From Thermoleophilia bacterium (GTDB lineage Bacteria; Actinomycetota; Thermoleophilia; Gaiellales; Gaiellaceae), in NCBI GenBank assembly GCA_025927435.1, contig JAICLM010000009.1, positions 1-23,143 on the forward strand: DNA of 23,143 nt. The letters are read 5' to 3'. The notes beneath the pieces were generated by a model. The model saw only the letters and a list, made by a program, of their open reading frames with translations. It was not told where the DNA came from and searched no databases. Below are positions 1 through 8,114 of the stretch, in pieces (position 1 is the first letter of the stretch; each line of letters starts with the position of its first letter). The position numbers and the translations under genes were made by a program.

Positions 1-1661
1 ACACGCTGCGCGACCTGCTGCGCGAGAACCGGCGGCTGCGCCCGGAGAAGGCCCTGGAGATCACCGACGGGATCCTGCGCGCGCTGGACTACAGCCACCG
101 CGGCGGGATCATCCACCGGGACATCAAGCCGCACAACGTCCTCGTCGACTCCGAGGGACGGGTGAAGGTGACGGACTTCGGGATCGCGCGGGCCGGCACG
201 AGCCAGATGACCGAGACGGGCTCGATCGTCGGGACGGCGCAGTACCTCTCCCCCGAGCAGGCCCGCGGCGGCGAGGTCGACCAGCGCTCCGACCTCTACT
301 CGCTCGGCATCGTCCTCTACGAGCTGCTGACCGGCAAGACGCCCTTCGACGGCGACACGCCGGTCGAGATCGCGATGAAGCACCTCTCGAACGCGCCGAA
401 ACCTCCCTCCAAGCTACGGCCGGACATCCCGGCGGAGCTCGACATGGTCGTCCTCAGGGCGCTCGCCAAGAATCCGGACGACCGCTACCAGAGCGCCGAC
501 GAGATGGAGGCGGACCTCGAGCGCGTGGCGCGTGGTGCGCGGGTCTCCGCGGCGACGGTCGACACCGCGACGCAGGTGCTGCGCCGCCCGGCGGCTGCAG
601 CGGCGGCGACCACGGCGACCTCGGCGACGGCCGCGACGATGGTTGCGGCGCCACCCGCCCCGGCTGCCGGCGCCGTACCTCCGGTGGTCGCGGAAGAGGA
701 GGAATACGAGGAGCGCGGCGGGCAGGACCGTCCGCTCTGGCCGTGGCTCGTCGCCGTCGGCTTCGTCATCGCAGCGATCATCGCGGGCTTCTTTGTCTGG
801 CAGGAGCTGTCCGGCACGCCGCAGGTGGTGGTCAACAACTACGTCGGCGAGACGCAGAAGAACGCCGAGCAGCAGATCAAGGCGGCGAACCTCCACGCGG
901 ATGTGAACAAGGTCTCGAACGAGAAGGTCGACCGGGGCAAGGTCTTCAGGCAGGATCCGGATCCGGGCTCGAAAGTCGACAAGAACGGCACGGTCACCAT
1001 CTGGGTGTCGACCGGACCGCCGAAAGTCACCGTCCCGGACGTCAAGGGACAGTCGTGGCCGACGGCGCAGCAGACGCTCGTCAACCTGGGGCTGCAACCC
1101 GAGCGACACATCGTGCCGGGTGACACGAAGGATCAGGTGACGGCTACCGACCCGGCGGCCGGCGAGTCCGTGCCGAAGGGATCGAAGGTGCGCGTGAACG
1201 TGATGAGCGGCCCGGCAACGGGCACGATCCCGAGCGTGGTGGGCATCAGCCTCCAGGACGCCATCTCGACGCTCAACAAGGCCGGTTTCAACGCCAATCC
1301 GAAGTACGTGAACAACAGCACCGCGCCGGCGAACCAGGTGATCTCCCAGAGTCCGGTTCCGGGCACGTCGGCGACGAAAGGCACGAGCGTCACCGTCCAG
1401 GTCTCCAACGGTCCGCCGCAGGTCACCGTGCCCGACGTCGTCGGCTACACCTCGCAGCAGGCGGTGCAGACCCTCCAGGCCGCCGGCTTCCAGGTGAACC
1501 AGCAGTACCAGAACACCGGGGCGGACCAGGACAACATCGTCCAGTCGCAGAACCCGCCCGGAAACTCCACGGCGACGAAAGGCTCGCAGGTGACGATCGT
1601 GATCGGCCAGCACTCGCCGGGGCCGCCACCGACGACGACGACCACCACCACGACCCCTTGA
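1..1661 (+). CDS. pknB: PASTA-domain Ser/Thr protein kinase, PknB/StkP type (5' end outside window)
   Basis: Membrane Ser/Thr kinase that in this family senses peptidoglycan fragments or lipid II through PASTA repeats and phosphorylates cell-division and wall proteins. The reading frame is open from base 3, so the N-lobe lies upstream of the window. Visible are the catalytic loop HRDIKPHN (about bases 117-140), the DFG motif (174-182) and the APE-like SPEQ segment. An Ala/Pro-rich juxtamembrane linker follows, then one membrane helix (about 736-801). Outside the membrane are four PASTA repeats (about 820-1015, 1016-1210, 1211-1411 and 1412-1605); the last three carry the typical VPDV or IPSVVG starts. 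The protein ends in a short Pro/Thr tail. Its stop overlaps the TTG start of ddl (TTGA), so the two are probably cotranscribed and translationally coupled. The pknB symbol rests on architecture. Confidence 0.93.
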   Translation, partial: TLRDLLRENRRLRPEKALEITDGILRALDYSHRGGIIHRDIKPHNVLVDSEGRVKVTDFGIARAGTSQMTETGSIVGTAQYLSPEQARGGEVDQRSDLYSLGIVLYELLTGKTPFDGDTPVEIAMKHLSNAPKPPSKLRPDIPAELDMVVLRALAKNPDDRYQSADEMEADLERVARGARVSAATVDTATQVLRRPAAAAAATTATSATAATMVAAPPAPAAGAVPPVVAEEEEYEERGGQDRPLWPWLVAVGFVIAAIIAGFFVWQELSGTPQVVVNNYVGETQKNAEQQIKAANLHADVNKVSNEKVDRGKVFRQDPDPGSKVDKNGTVTIWVSTGPPKVTVPDVKGQSWPTAQQTLVNLGLQPERHIVPGDTKDQVTATDPAAGESVPKGSKVRVNVMSGPATGTIPSVVGISLQDAISTLNKAGFNANPKYVNNSTAPANQVISQSPVPGTSATKGTSVTVQVSNGPPQVTVPDVVGYTSQQAVQTLQAAGFQVNQQYQNTGADQDNIVQSQNPPGNSTATKGSQVTIVIGQHSPGPPPTTTTTTTTP

Positions 1662-2695
1662 GCTCGCGTCGGCTTCGCGTGGCCATCCTCGCGGGCGGCC
1701 GCTCGAGCGAGCACGACATCTCCCTGGCCTCGGCGCGATCGGTCGCCGCCGCGCTCGATCCCGCGCGATACGAGGTCGCCGAGGTCGCAATCGGCCGCGA
1801 CGGGCGCTGGGCGCTGGCGGCCGGAGACGCAACGCCAGAGCTCGGCCGAGGGCCTGCCGAGACGCTGCCGGTCCCGGCGGAGAGCGGGACGCTCGAGACA
1901 CTCGGTGTGGTCGACGTCGTGCTCCCGATCCTGCACGGCCCCTTCGGGGAGGACGGCACGGTGCAGGGACTGCTCGAGCTCGCCGACGTCCCCTACGTCG
2001 GTGCCGGAGTCGCGGCCTCGGCACTCGCGATGGACAAGGATCTGTTCAAGAAGGTGATGCGCGACAGCGGCGTCCCGGTGGCGGCGCACCATGCGATCCG
2101 GGACGGCGACGCGGTCGAGAACCCGTTCGGCTACCCGGTCTTCGTCAAGCCCGCGCGGCTAGGTTCCTCGGTCGGCATCTCGAAGGTGCACTCGGAGGAG
2201 GAGCTCGCGCCGGCCGTCGAGCTCGCCTTCCGCCACGACGAGAAGGTGCTCGTGGAGGAGTTCGTCGCCGGGACGGAGGTGGAGGTCGGCGTCCTCGGCA
2301 ACCGTGTCCCACCACCGATCGCCTCGCTGCCCGGCCAGATCGACACGCTCGGGCACGAGTGGTACGACTTCGCCTCGAAGTACGACGAAGGCGGGATGGA
2401 GCTCCTCGTTCCGCCGCCCGGCCTCGCGCAGGAGACGGTCGAGCTGCTGCAGCGGCGCGCCGTCGAGTCCTTCGTCGCGAGCGAGTGCGAGGGCCTGGCG
2501 CGAGTCGACTTCTTCGTGCGCGAGCCCGACGGCGAGGTCGTCCTCAACGAGCTCAATACGATGCCGGGCTTCACGGCGACGAGCGTCTGGGCCCGGCTCT
2601 TCGAGGCGTCCGGCCTCGGTTACGCGGAAGCGCTCGACCGGCTGGTCGAGCTCGCGCTCGAGCGCCACGAACGCCGCTCGAAGCTCGAGTACTAG
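1658..2695 (+). CDS. ddl: D-alanine--D-alanine ligase
   Basis: ATP-grasp ligase that joins two D-alanines for the peptidoglycan stem peptide, in the cytoplasm (EC 6.3.2.4). The 345-aa length is typical. Family motifs are present: an N-terminal GGRSSEHDISLASA segment, the LHGPFGEDGT segment, the YDFASKYDEGG omega-loop region, and the NELNTMPGFTATS ATP/Mg-binding end. The TTG start at 1658 is chosen because it overlaps the upstream kinase stop by four bases and puts the conserved AILAGG strand at the right distance from the N-terminus; a GTG seven codons in is less likely. The stop is shared tail-to-tail with the minus-strand kinase through CTAG at 2692-2695. Sitting behind a PASTA kinase, it suggests a shared cell-wall operon. 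Confidence 0.95.
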   Translation: MSSRRLRVAILAGGRSSEHDISLASARSVAAALDPARYEVAEVAIGRDGRWALAAGDATPELGRGPAETLPVPAESGTLETLGVVDVVLPILHGPFGEDGTVQGLLELADVPYVGAGVAASALAMDKDLFKKVMRDSGVPVAAHHAIRDGDAVENPFGYPVFVKPARLGSSVGISKVHSEEELAPAVELAFRHDEKVLVEEFVAGTEVEVGVLGNRVPPPIASLPGQIDTLGHEWYDFASKYDEGGMELLVPPPGLAQETVELLQRRAVESFVASECEGLARVDFFVREPDGEVVLNELNTMPGFTATSVWARLFEASGLGYAEALDRLVELALERHERRSKLEY

Positions 2696-4182
2696 CTCCT
2701 CGCCGTGACTTCGGAGATCTCGACGCGGTCGTCGGGCGGCTGCGTGATCCAGACGACGTAGTACCTCGCCGTCTTGCCGTTCAGGCTGAACGTCGTCGTC
2801 CCGTTGACCGTCTGCGAGGAGGAGTCCGCCGCGAAGCCCCCGTCCGGCGAGTCGCCCGCCTGGATCTGCGCCGTAAAGCCGGGCGTCGGCGTGCTGACGG
2901 TCAGCTGCGCGAGCTTCACCGGGCTGTTTGCGGAAAGGATCAGGCCGACACCCGTCTTGAGGCCACCGAAGTCTGCTCCGTGGTAGGTCTCCGTCGTCCA
3001 GGCCGTCGTGGTGCTCCGGTCCGTAGCCGCGCCGGCCAGCTCGTTGTGCTCCGCGCCGTCGCCTTCCGGGTCGTAGCCGGCGAGCCCGTGCAGCTGGACG
3101 GTCGCTCCCGAGCCGCCGCCGCCGCCCGAACCGCCCTGGCCGTGGCCTCCGCCGCCGAGCAGCAGGACGGCCGCGAACGCCGCGCCGGCAACGGCGAGCG
3201 CGAGCAAGGCGTAGGCCAACGGGCGTCGTCGGGAGCGCGTGAGAGGTCTCGCTCGCCGGCGCGCGGGCGGCGGGGCATGCGCGGGAGGCGTGACGAGCGT
3301 CAGAGCGAGGTCGTCCTCCGGAGGCGGAGGCGCACCCTCCCCTTCCGCCTCCGCGAGGCAGGCACGCAGCTCCTGCGCGAAGGCGGTCATGGAGGGGAAG
3401 CGGCGCGCCGGATCCTTCGCCAGCGCGCGCTGGACGGCTGCATCGAGCCTCGGCGACACGTCCGGTCGCCGCTCGCGGAGGGACGGCGGCGGCTCGTTGA
3501 CGTGGCGCAGCGCGACCGCCACGAAGTTGTCGCCGACGAACGGGACGTCGCCCGCCAGGAGCTCCCAGAGCACCACGCCGAGCGAGTACACGTCGGTCGC
3601 GGGCGAGACCGGCTTGCCGCTCGCCTGCTCGGGCGCGAGGTACTCGCCGGTGCCGAGCACGGTGCCCGTCTGCGTGACGCCGTGCTCCATGTGGAGCGAG
3701 CGCGCGATGCCGAAGTCGGTCACCTTCACCTCGCCCTCGCTGCTGAGAAGGACGTTCTGCGGCTTGACGTCCCGGTGCACGAGCCCTTGGTCATGGGCGA
3801 AGGCGAGCCCGTCTGCGACGGCGAGCGCGAGCTCGAGCGCCCGCCGGACCGAGAGCCGGCCCGAGCGCAGAACGAGCTCCTTCAGGTTCTCGCCGTCCAC
3901 GTGCTCGAAGACGATGTACTGCCTGCCGTCGTCGTCCCCCCGGTCGATGACCGTGACGATGTTCGGGTGGGACAGCCTCGCGACCGCGCGCGCCTCACGG
4001 CGGAAGCGCTCGAGGTACTCCGGATCCTCCGCGTAGTGCTCGTGGAGGATCTTGATCGCGACGCGCCGCTCGAGCTGACGGTCGTGCGCGCGGAAGACGC
4101 TCGACATGCCGCCCGTGCCCACGAGCTCCTCGAGCTCGTAGCGATCGGCGATCAGGTCACCGGGCTGCGGAGGCCGTGACAC
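2692..4182 (-). CDS. Membrane Ser/Thr protein kinase with extracellular galactose-binding-like domain
   Basis: Probable receptor-type Hanks kinase of 496 aa. The kinase domain (about 15-275) has a glycine loop VGTGGMSS, the ATP lysine in VAIK (K44), HRDVKPQN (H136-D138) and DFG (156-158), so it should be active. A basic Pro-rich linker leads to one membrane helix (about 322-342), a Gly-rich spacer, and a 130-aa extracellular beta-rich domain with YDPEGDGAEHNELAG, a Trp-containing TTTAWTTETY segment and GLKTGVGL. That pattern resembles the galactose-binding-like C-terminal domain of mycobacterial MviN proteins rather than PASTA. The start is taken as GTG 4182, 20 nt after the aminotransferase stop. 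The open frame continues upstream to 4473, but that part is an antisense shadow of the aminotransferase. No clear Shine-Dalgarno is visible, so translation probably depends on the upstream gene. Substrates are unknown. Confidence 0.88.
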   Translation of the reverse strand: MSRPPQPGDLIADRYELEELVGTGGMSSVFRAHDRQLERRVAIKILHEHYAEDPEYLERFRREARAVARLSHPNIVTVIDRGDDDGRQYIVFEHVDGENLKELVLRSGRLSVRRALELALAVADGLAFAHDQGLVHRDVKPQNVLLSSEGEVKVTDFGIARSLHMEHGVTQTGTVLGTGEYLAPEQASGKPVSPATDVYSLGVVLWELLAGDVPFVGDNFVAVALRHVNEPPPSLRERRPDVSPRLDAAVQRALAKDPARRFPSMTAFAQELRACLAEAEGEGAPPPPEDDLALTLVTPPAHAPPPARRRARPLTRSRRRPLAYALLALAVAGAAFAAVLLLGGGGHGQGGSGGGGGSGATVQLHGLAGYDPEGDGAEHNELAGAATDRSTTTAWTTETYHGADFGGLKTGVGLILSANSPVKLAQLTVSTPTPGFTAQIQAGDSPDGGFAADSSSQTVNGTTTFSLNGKTARYYVVWITQPPDDRVEISEVTARS

Positions 4183-4202
4183 GGCGGAGAGACCGGGCGC
4201 GG

Positions 4203-5525
4203 CTACGCCAGGACGGCTTCCAGCGCCTCCTCCCACGCCCCGAGCCCTTCCTCGAGCTCGGTGTCCGTGATGACGAGCGGGCAGAGGACGCGGTTGCAGT
4301 TCGAGTGGACGCCGGCCTTGAGGAGCAGCAGTCCCCGGGTAGCCGCCTCCTCGGCAACGCGTGAGGCGATGCCCGGCGCGGGCTCCTTCGTCTCGCGGTC
4401 CTCGACGTACTCGACCGCGAGCATCGCGCCGATACCCCGGACGTCGCCGATTGCCTCGAACCGCTCCTGCCACCCGAGCATGCGCGACCGGATCGTGTCG
4501 CCGATCCGCCGCGCCCGCTCGACGAGCCCCTCCTCCTCGAACACTTCGAGGACGGCGGAAGCGGCCGCGAGCGTGACGGGGTTACCCACGTACGTGCCGC
4601 CCACCGCGTTGTCCCAGAGCGAGTCCATGATCTCCGCCTTTCCCACGACGCCGGAGAGCGGCAGCCCGCCGGCGATCGATTTCGCGACGGTCATCAGATC
4701 CGGCTCGACACCGTAGTGCTCGATCGCGAACATCCGCCCGGTCCGCCCGAAGCCGGTCTGCACCTCGTCGACGACGAGCAGGATCCCCTCGCGGTCGCAA
4801 ATCGCGCGCAGCCCCTCCATGAACTCCTGCGGCGCGGGGATGAAGCCACCCTCCCCCTGCACCGGCTCGACGACGATCGCCGCGACCGTCTCGGCCGCGA
4901 CCTGCGTCCAGAGCGCACGCTCGAGTGCGTTCAGGGCGTCGCGCCCGGTGATCCCGCGGTACTCGTCCGGGAACGGGACGCGGTAGACCTCCGGCGCGAA
5001 CGGCCCGAGCCCCGCCTTGTACGGATGCGTCTTGGAGGTGAGTGTGAGCGACAGCAGCGTGCGCCCGTGGAAGCCGCCCTCGAAGCCGATCACGGCCGGG
5101 CGGCGCGTGTAGCCGCGGGCGAACTTGACCGCGTTCTCGACTGCCTCCGTGCCGGCGTTGAAGAACGCCGCCTTGGTCGGGCCCGCGAACGGCGCAAGCG
5201 CGGTGAGCCGCTCGGCGTAGTCGACGTAGATCTCGTAGGGGACGATCGTGAAGTCGGTGTGGAAGAAGCGCGCGGCCTGCTCCTGCACCGCTGCGACGAC
5301 GCGCGGGTGGGCGTGGCCGACGTTGAGGCAGCCGACGCCGCCGGTGAAGTCGACGAAGCTGTTGCCGTCGACGTCGGTGACGGTGGCGCCGCAGCCCTCG
5401 GCGATCATGATCGGCAGGTAGAGGCCGAGCGGATCGGCGACGACCCGCTCCTTGCGCTCGATGATCTCGCGGGAGCGCGGCCCGGGGATCTCGGTGCGAA
5501 GCTCGATTGCGCGTGCGACGGCCAT
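4203..5525 (-). CDS. gabT: Class III PLP aminotransferase, 4-aminobutyrate type
   Basis: PLP-dependent aminotransferase of 440 aa, best fitting 4-aminobutyrate/2-oxoglutarate transaminase (EC 2.6.1.19). GABA-type and other omega-aminotransferases are hard to separate by eye, so the substrate is provisional. Class III hallmarks are visible: FFNAGTEAVENAVK (121-134), the GFEGGFHGRT stretch (147-156), VVEPVQGEGG (218-227), the PLP-ring aspartate in DEVQTG (D253) and the Schiff-base lysine in TVAKS (K282). ATG 5525 is supported by a TATCGT -10 box six bases upstream, which implies a leaderless mRNA. The second membrane kinase follows 20 nt downstream on the same strand. No functional link between amino-acid catabolism and that kinase can be read from the sequence. 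Confidence 0.88.
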   Translation of the reverse strand: MAVARAIELRTEIPGPRSREIIERKERVVADPLGLYLPIMIAEGCGATVTDVDGNSFVDFTGGVGCLNVGHAHPRVVAAVQEQAARFFHTDFTIVPYEIYVDYAERLTALAPFAGPTKAAFFNAGTEAVENAVKFARGYTRRPAVIGFEGGFHGRTLLSLTLTSKTHPYKAGLGPFAPEVYRVPFPDEYRGITGRDALNALERALWTQVAAETVAAIVVEPVQGEGGFIPAPQEFMEGLRAICDREGILLVVDEVQTGFGRTGRMFAIEHYGVEPDLMTVAKSIAGGLPLSGVVGKAEIMDSLWDNAVGGTYVGNPVTLAAASAVLEVFEEEGLVERARRIGDTIRSRMLGWQERFEAIGDVRGIGAMLAVEYVEDRETKEPAPGIASRVAEEAATRGLLLLKAGVHSNCNRVLCPLVITDTELEEGLGAWEEALEAVLA

Positions 5526-5531
5526 GTGGTC

Positions 5532-5537
5532 ACGATA
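5532..5537 (-). promoter_or_regulatory. -10 element of the aminotransferase, leaderless type
   Basis: On the minus strand TATCGT is followed by exactly six bases and then ATG 5525. This matches the TANNNT-N6/7-RTG pattern of actinobacterial leaderless mRNAs, in which transcription starts at the start codon. No Shine-Dalgarno is present. On the plus side of this 53-bp gap, AAGAAT (5566-5571) seven bases before the dcd ATG is a weaker candidate for the same arrangement. Confidence 0.55.
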
Positions 5538-5578
5538 GCCACTCCGGCCGACGGGGAATCGCGGTAAGAATCGCCCTC

Positions 5579-6148
5579 ATGGTGCTCTCCGACGCGACGA
5601 TCGCCCGCCTGCTCGCCGAGGGGAGGATCGAGATCGACCCCTACGACGAGGCGCTGCTACAGCCGTCGAGCGTGGACGTGCGCGTCGACCGCTTCTTCAG
5701 GGTCTTTCACAACAACCGGTACCCGTTCATCGACGTCAAGGTCGAGCAGGGAGAGCTGACCGAGCTGGTCGAGGTGGAGGAGGACCAGCCCTTCGTCCTC
5801 CATCCGGGCGAGTTCGTGCTCGGTTCGACGCTCGAGCGGATCCGGCTGCCCGACGACCTCGTGGCGCGCCTCGAGGGAAAGTCGAGCCTCGGGCGGCTCG
5901 GGCTTCTCATCCATTCGACCGCTGGCTTCATCGACCCGGGCTGGGACGGTCACGTGACGCTCGAGCTCTCGAACGTCGCGAACCTGCCGATCACCATCTA
6001 CCCGGCGATGAAGATCGGGCAGATCTCCTTCGTGCAGATGACGGAGCCGGCCGCGACGCCGTACGGCTCGGAGGCGATCGGCTCGAAGTACAAGGGCCAG
6101 CGCGGCCCGACCGCGAGCCGCTACTGGCAGAACTTCGAGGACTCGTGA
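5579..6148 (+). CDS. dcd: dCTP deaminase, probably bifunctional dCTP deaminase-dUTPase
   Basis: Trimeric nucleotide hydrolase that converts dCTP toward dUMP for dTTP synthesis. The 189-aa length and the motif run GKSSLGRLGLLIHSTAGFIDPG, followed by GHVTLELSN with the catalytic glutamate, match the family. The C-terminal YGSEAIGSKYKGQRGPTASR is the nucleotide-closing tail. The similarity is to the mycobacterial/Methanocaldococcus-type enzymes that carry out both deamination and diphosphate release; that assignment is from remembered family pattern and was not tested. ATG 5579 is chosen because the family starts with MVLSDATI; the open frame runs 24 codons further upstream without support. The stop overlaps the next gene as GTGA. 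Confidence 0.93.
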   Translation: MVLSDATIARLLAEGRIEIDPYDEALLQPSSVDVRVDRFFRVFHNNRYPFIDVKVEQGELTELVEVEEDQPFVLHPGEFVLGSTLERIRLPDDLVARLEGKSSLGRLGLLIHSTAGFIDPGWDGHVTLELSNVANLPITIYPAMKIGQISFVQMTEPAATPYGSEAIGSKYKGQRGPTASRYWQNFEDS

Positions 6149-7032
6149 CGGTTCTCGTCACCGGCGGAACCGGGTTCATCGGACCGCACGTGGTGCACAC
6201 GCTGCGCGCGCGAGAGATCCCGGTGCGGGCGCTCGTGCGGAACCCCGCGCGCGCCACCCGGCTCGCCGCCTGGGGCGCGGAGCTGGTCGGAGGCGACGTG
6301 ACCGATCCCGCCTCCCTCATCGCCGCCTGCGAAGGAGTGGACGCCGTCGTCCACCTCGTCGCGATCATCAAGGGCCGGCCGGAGGACTTCGAGCGGGTGA
6401 TGGCGGACGGAACGCGCAACGTCGTCGCGGCCGCGCAGAGCGCCGGAGTGCGGCGGTTCGTGCTCGCGAGCGCGCTCGGGCTCGACGAGCGCTCGAAGGA
6501 CGCGGTGCCGTACTTCGCCGCGAAGTGGGAGATGGAGCGGGCCGTCCGCGAATCGGAATTCGACCACGTCATCTTCCGGCCGAGCTTCGTCTTCGGCCGC
6601 GACGGCGGCGTCCTCCCGACCTTCATCCGCCTCGCCCGCTTTGCTCCGGTGACGCCGATCATCGGCTCGGGGCGGCAGCGGCTCCAGCCGATCTGGGTCG
6701 AGGATCTTGCGGAGTATTACGCCCGCGCGATCGACGACCCGACGGCCGCGAGCCGGACCTTCGAGCTCGGCGGCCCCGACGCGGTGAGCTGGAACGAGTT
6801 CTGGGAGCGCCTGAAGCGCGTGCTCGGCGTGCGCCGTCCGTCGGTGCACGTCCCCGTCGGCCTGATGCGCACGCAGGCGACGGTGACCGAGCGCCTACCC
6901 GGCGCGCCGGTGACGCGCGACCAGCTCACGATGCTCGAGCTCGGCGACAACGTGGTGACCGACCAGAGCGCCGTGGAGACCTTCAAGCTGCCGCTCGTGC
7001 CGCTCGACGAGCAGCTGCGCCGGGCTACGTGA
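6145..7032 (+). CDS. NAD(P)-binding atypical SDR, complex I NDUFA9-like
   Basis: Rossmann-fold protein of 295 aa. It has the N-terminal nucleotide-binding GGTGFIG (7-13), a conserved acidic-hydrophobic VVHLVAI segment, YFAAK in the place of the SDR YxxxK motif, and the FRPSFVFGRDGG segment typical of the NDUFA9/extended atypical SDR group. Members bind NAD(P)H; several are assembly or accessory factors, others reductases or epimerases, so the exact reaction is open. The GTG start overlaps the dcd stop by four bases. Its own TGA overlaps the next GTG in the same way, so dcd, this gene and the alcohol dehydrogenase form a coupled operon. There are no membrane helices or signal peptide. Confidence 0.82.
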   Translation: MTVLVTGGTGFIGPHVVHTLRAREIPVRALVRNPARATRLAAWGAELVGGDVTDPASLIAACEGVDAVVHLVAIIKGRPEDFERVMADGTRNVVAAAQSAGVRRFVLASALGLDERSKDAVPYFAAKWEMERAVRESEFDHVIFRPSFVFGRDGGVLPTFIRLARFAPVTPIIGSGRQRLQPIWVEDLAEYYARAIDDPTAASRTFELGGPDAVSWNEFWERLKRVLGVRRPSVHVPVGLMRTQATVTERLPGAPVTRDQLTMLELGDNVVTDQSAVETFKLPLVPLDEQLRRAT

Positions 7033-8114
7033 CACGCGGGGTCGTCTACGCCGAACCCGACGCGGATCCGGCCGTCGAGGAGCTGACTGTCGACCCGCCC
7101 GGACCGCGCGAGGTGCTCGTCCGCGTCCTCGCCTGCGGCCTGTGTCACTCCGACCTCCACGTCGTCGAGACGAAGGGCAGGGGCGACCGGTTCCCGATCC
7201 TGCTGGGCCACGAGGGCGCCGGAGTGGTCGAGGAGGTGGGAAGCGCGGTGACCTCGGTCGCATCCGGTGACCGCGTGGTCATCGCCTGGCGGGCGCCGTG
7301 CGGGGACTGCCCGCATTGCCGGCGCGGCGATCCCCGCCGGTGCTCCTCGCAGCTCCGCGCGAAGCGGCGGCTGCACCGGGCGGCCGACGGCGCTCTGCTG
7401 ACGCCCGTGCTCCGCTGCGGCACGTTCGCCGACCAGGCCGTCGTGCACGAGGCGTGCGCCGTGAAGGTGCCCGAGGAACTGCCGGTCGAGCAGGCGGCGC
7501 TGCTCGCGTGCGGGTTCTCGACGGGAGCCGGAGCTGCGCTGTGGGCTGCGCCGGTGCAGGAGGGCTCCCGCGTCGCCGTGATCGGCTGCGGCGGCGTCGG
7601 GCTCGCCGTGGTGCAGGGAGCCCTGCTGCGCGGCGCAGAGCGGATCGTCGCCGTCGACGTCGCGCCGGAGAAGCTCGAGCACGCGCAGGCTCTCGGAGCG
7701 ACCGACGTGGTCGACGCCTCCAGCGCGGACCCCGTCGAGGCCGTCCGCGAGCTGACCGGCGGCCGCGGCGTCGAGCACGCGTTCTCTGCCATCGGCGCCG
7801 CGAGTGGGCTGGCGCAGGCGATCCGGATGTGCACCTACGCCGGGACGGCGACCCTCGTCGGCCTGCCGTTCCCCGGCGCGAAGCTCGACGTGGATCTCGT
7901 GGCCGACGTCTTCGATCCGAAGGTCACCGTCGCGGTCACGCACGGCGGCGACACGATCCCGCAGGAGGACTTCCCGTTCCTCGCGCAGGCAGCGCTCGAC
8001 GGCCGGATCGACCTGGCCCGCTTCGTGACGAGCACGATCTCGCTGGACGAGGTGCCCGAGCGCCTCCCCCGCATCGGTGAGCGCGGCGAGATCCGGACGG
8101 TTGCGGTCCTCTAG
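7029..8114 (+). CDS. Zinc-dependent alcohol dehydrogenase (MDR superfamily)
   Basis: Cytosolic NAD(P)-dependent alcohol/aldehyde dehydrogenase of 361 aa. The catalytic zinc site shows C39 (GLCHSD) and H61-E62 (GHEGAG). The structural zinc lobe C91-x2-C94-x2-C97-x7-C105 is complete. The Rossmann segment VIGCGGVGLAVVQG follows at about 180-195, with an acidic VAVDVAP end that favours NAD. The pattern is near class III/NDMA- or mycothiol-dependent formaldehyde dehydrogenases, but the substrate cannot be decided. GTG 7029 is chosen because it overlaps the preceding stop as GTGA; the frame is open far upstream only as a shadow of the previous gene. The stop is shared tail-to-tail with the cupin gene via CTAG at 8111-8114. 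Confidence 0.9.
   Translation: MTRGVVYAEPDADPAVEELTVDPPGPREVLVRVLACGLCHSDLHVVETKGRGDRFPILLGHEGAGVVEEVGSAVTSVASGDRVVIAWRAPCGDCPHCRRGDPRRCSSQLRAKRRLHRAADGALLTPVLRCGTFADQAVVHEACAVKVPEELPVEQAALLACGFSTGAGAALWAAPVQEGSRVAVIGCGGVGLAVVQGALLRGAERIVAVDVAPEKLEHAQALGATDVVDASSADPVEAVRELTGGRGVEHAFSAIGAASGLAQAIRMCTYAGTATLVGLPFPGAKLDVDLVADVFDPKVTVAVTHGGDTIPQEDFPFLAQAALDGRIDLARFVTSTISLDEVPERLPRIGERGEIRTVAVL

Noticed and set aside
1620..1660. Short tandem repeat of Thr/Pro codons at the kinase 3' end
   Set aside because: An ordinary low-complexity Pro/Thr tail after PASTA domains; no sign of a regulatory repeat.
2359..4179. A 606-codon plus-strand open frame opposite the second kinase
   Set aside because: Arg/Ala-rich text without motifs, antisense to a complete kinase; GC-bias shadow.
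5507..5578. N-terminal extension of dcd to 5507
   Set aside because: The 24 extra codons overlap the divergent aminotransferase start and are not part of the family, which begins at MVLSDATI.
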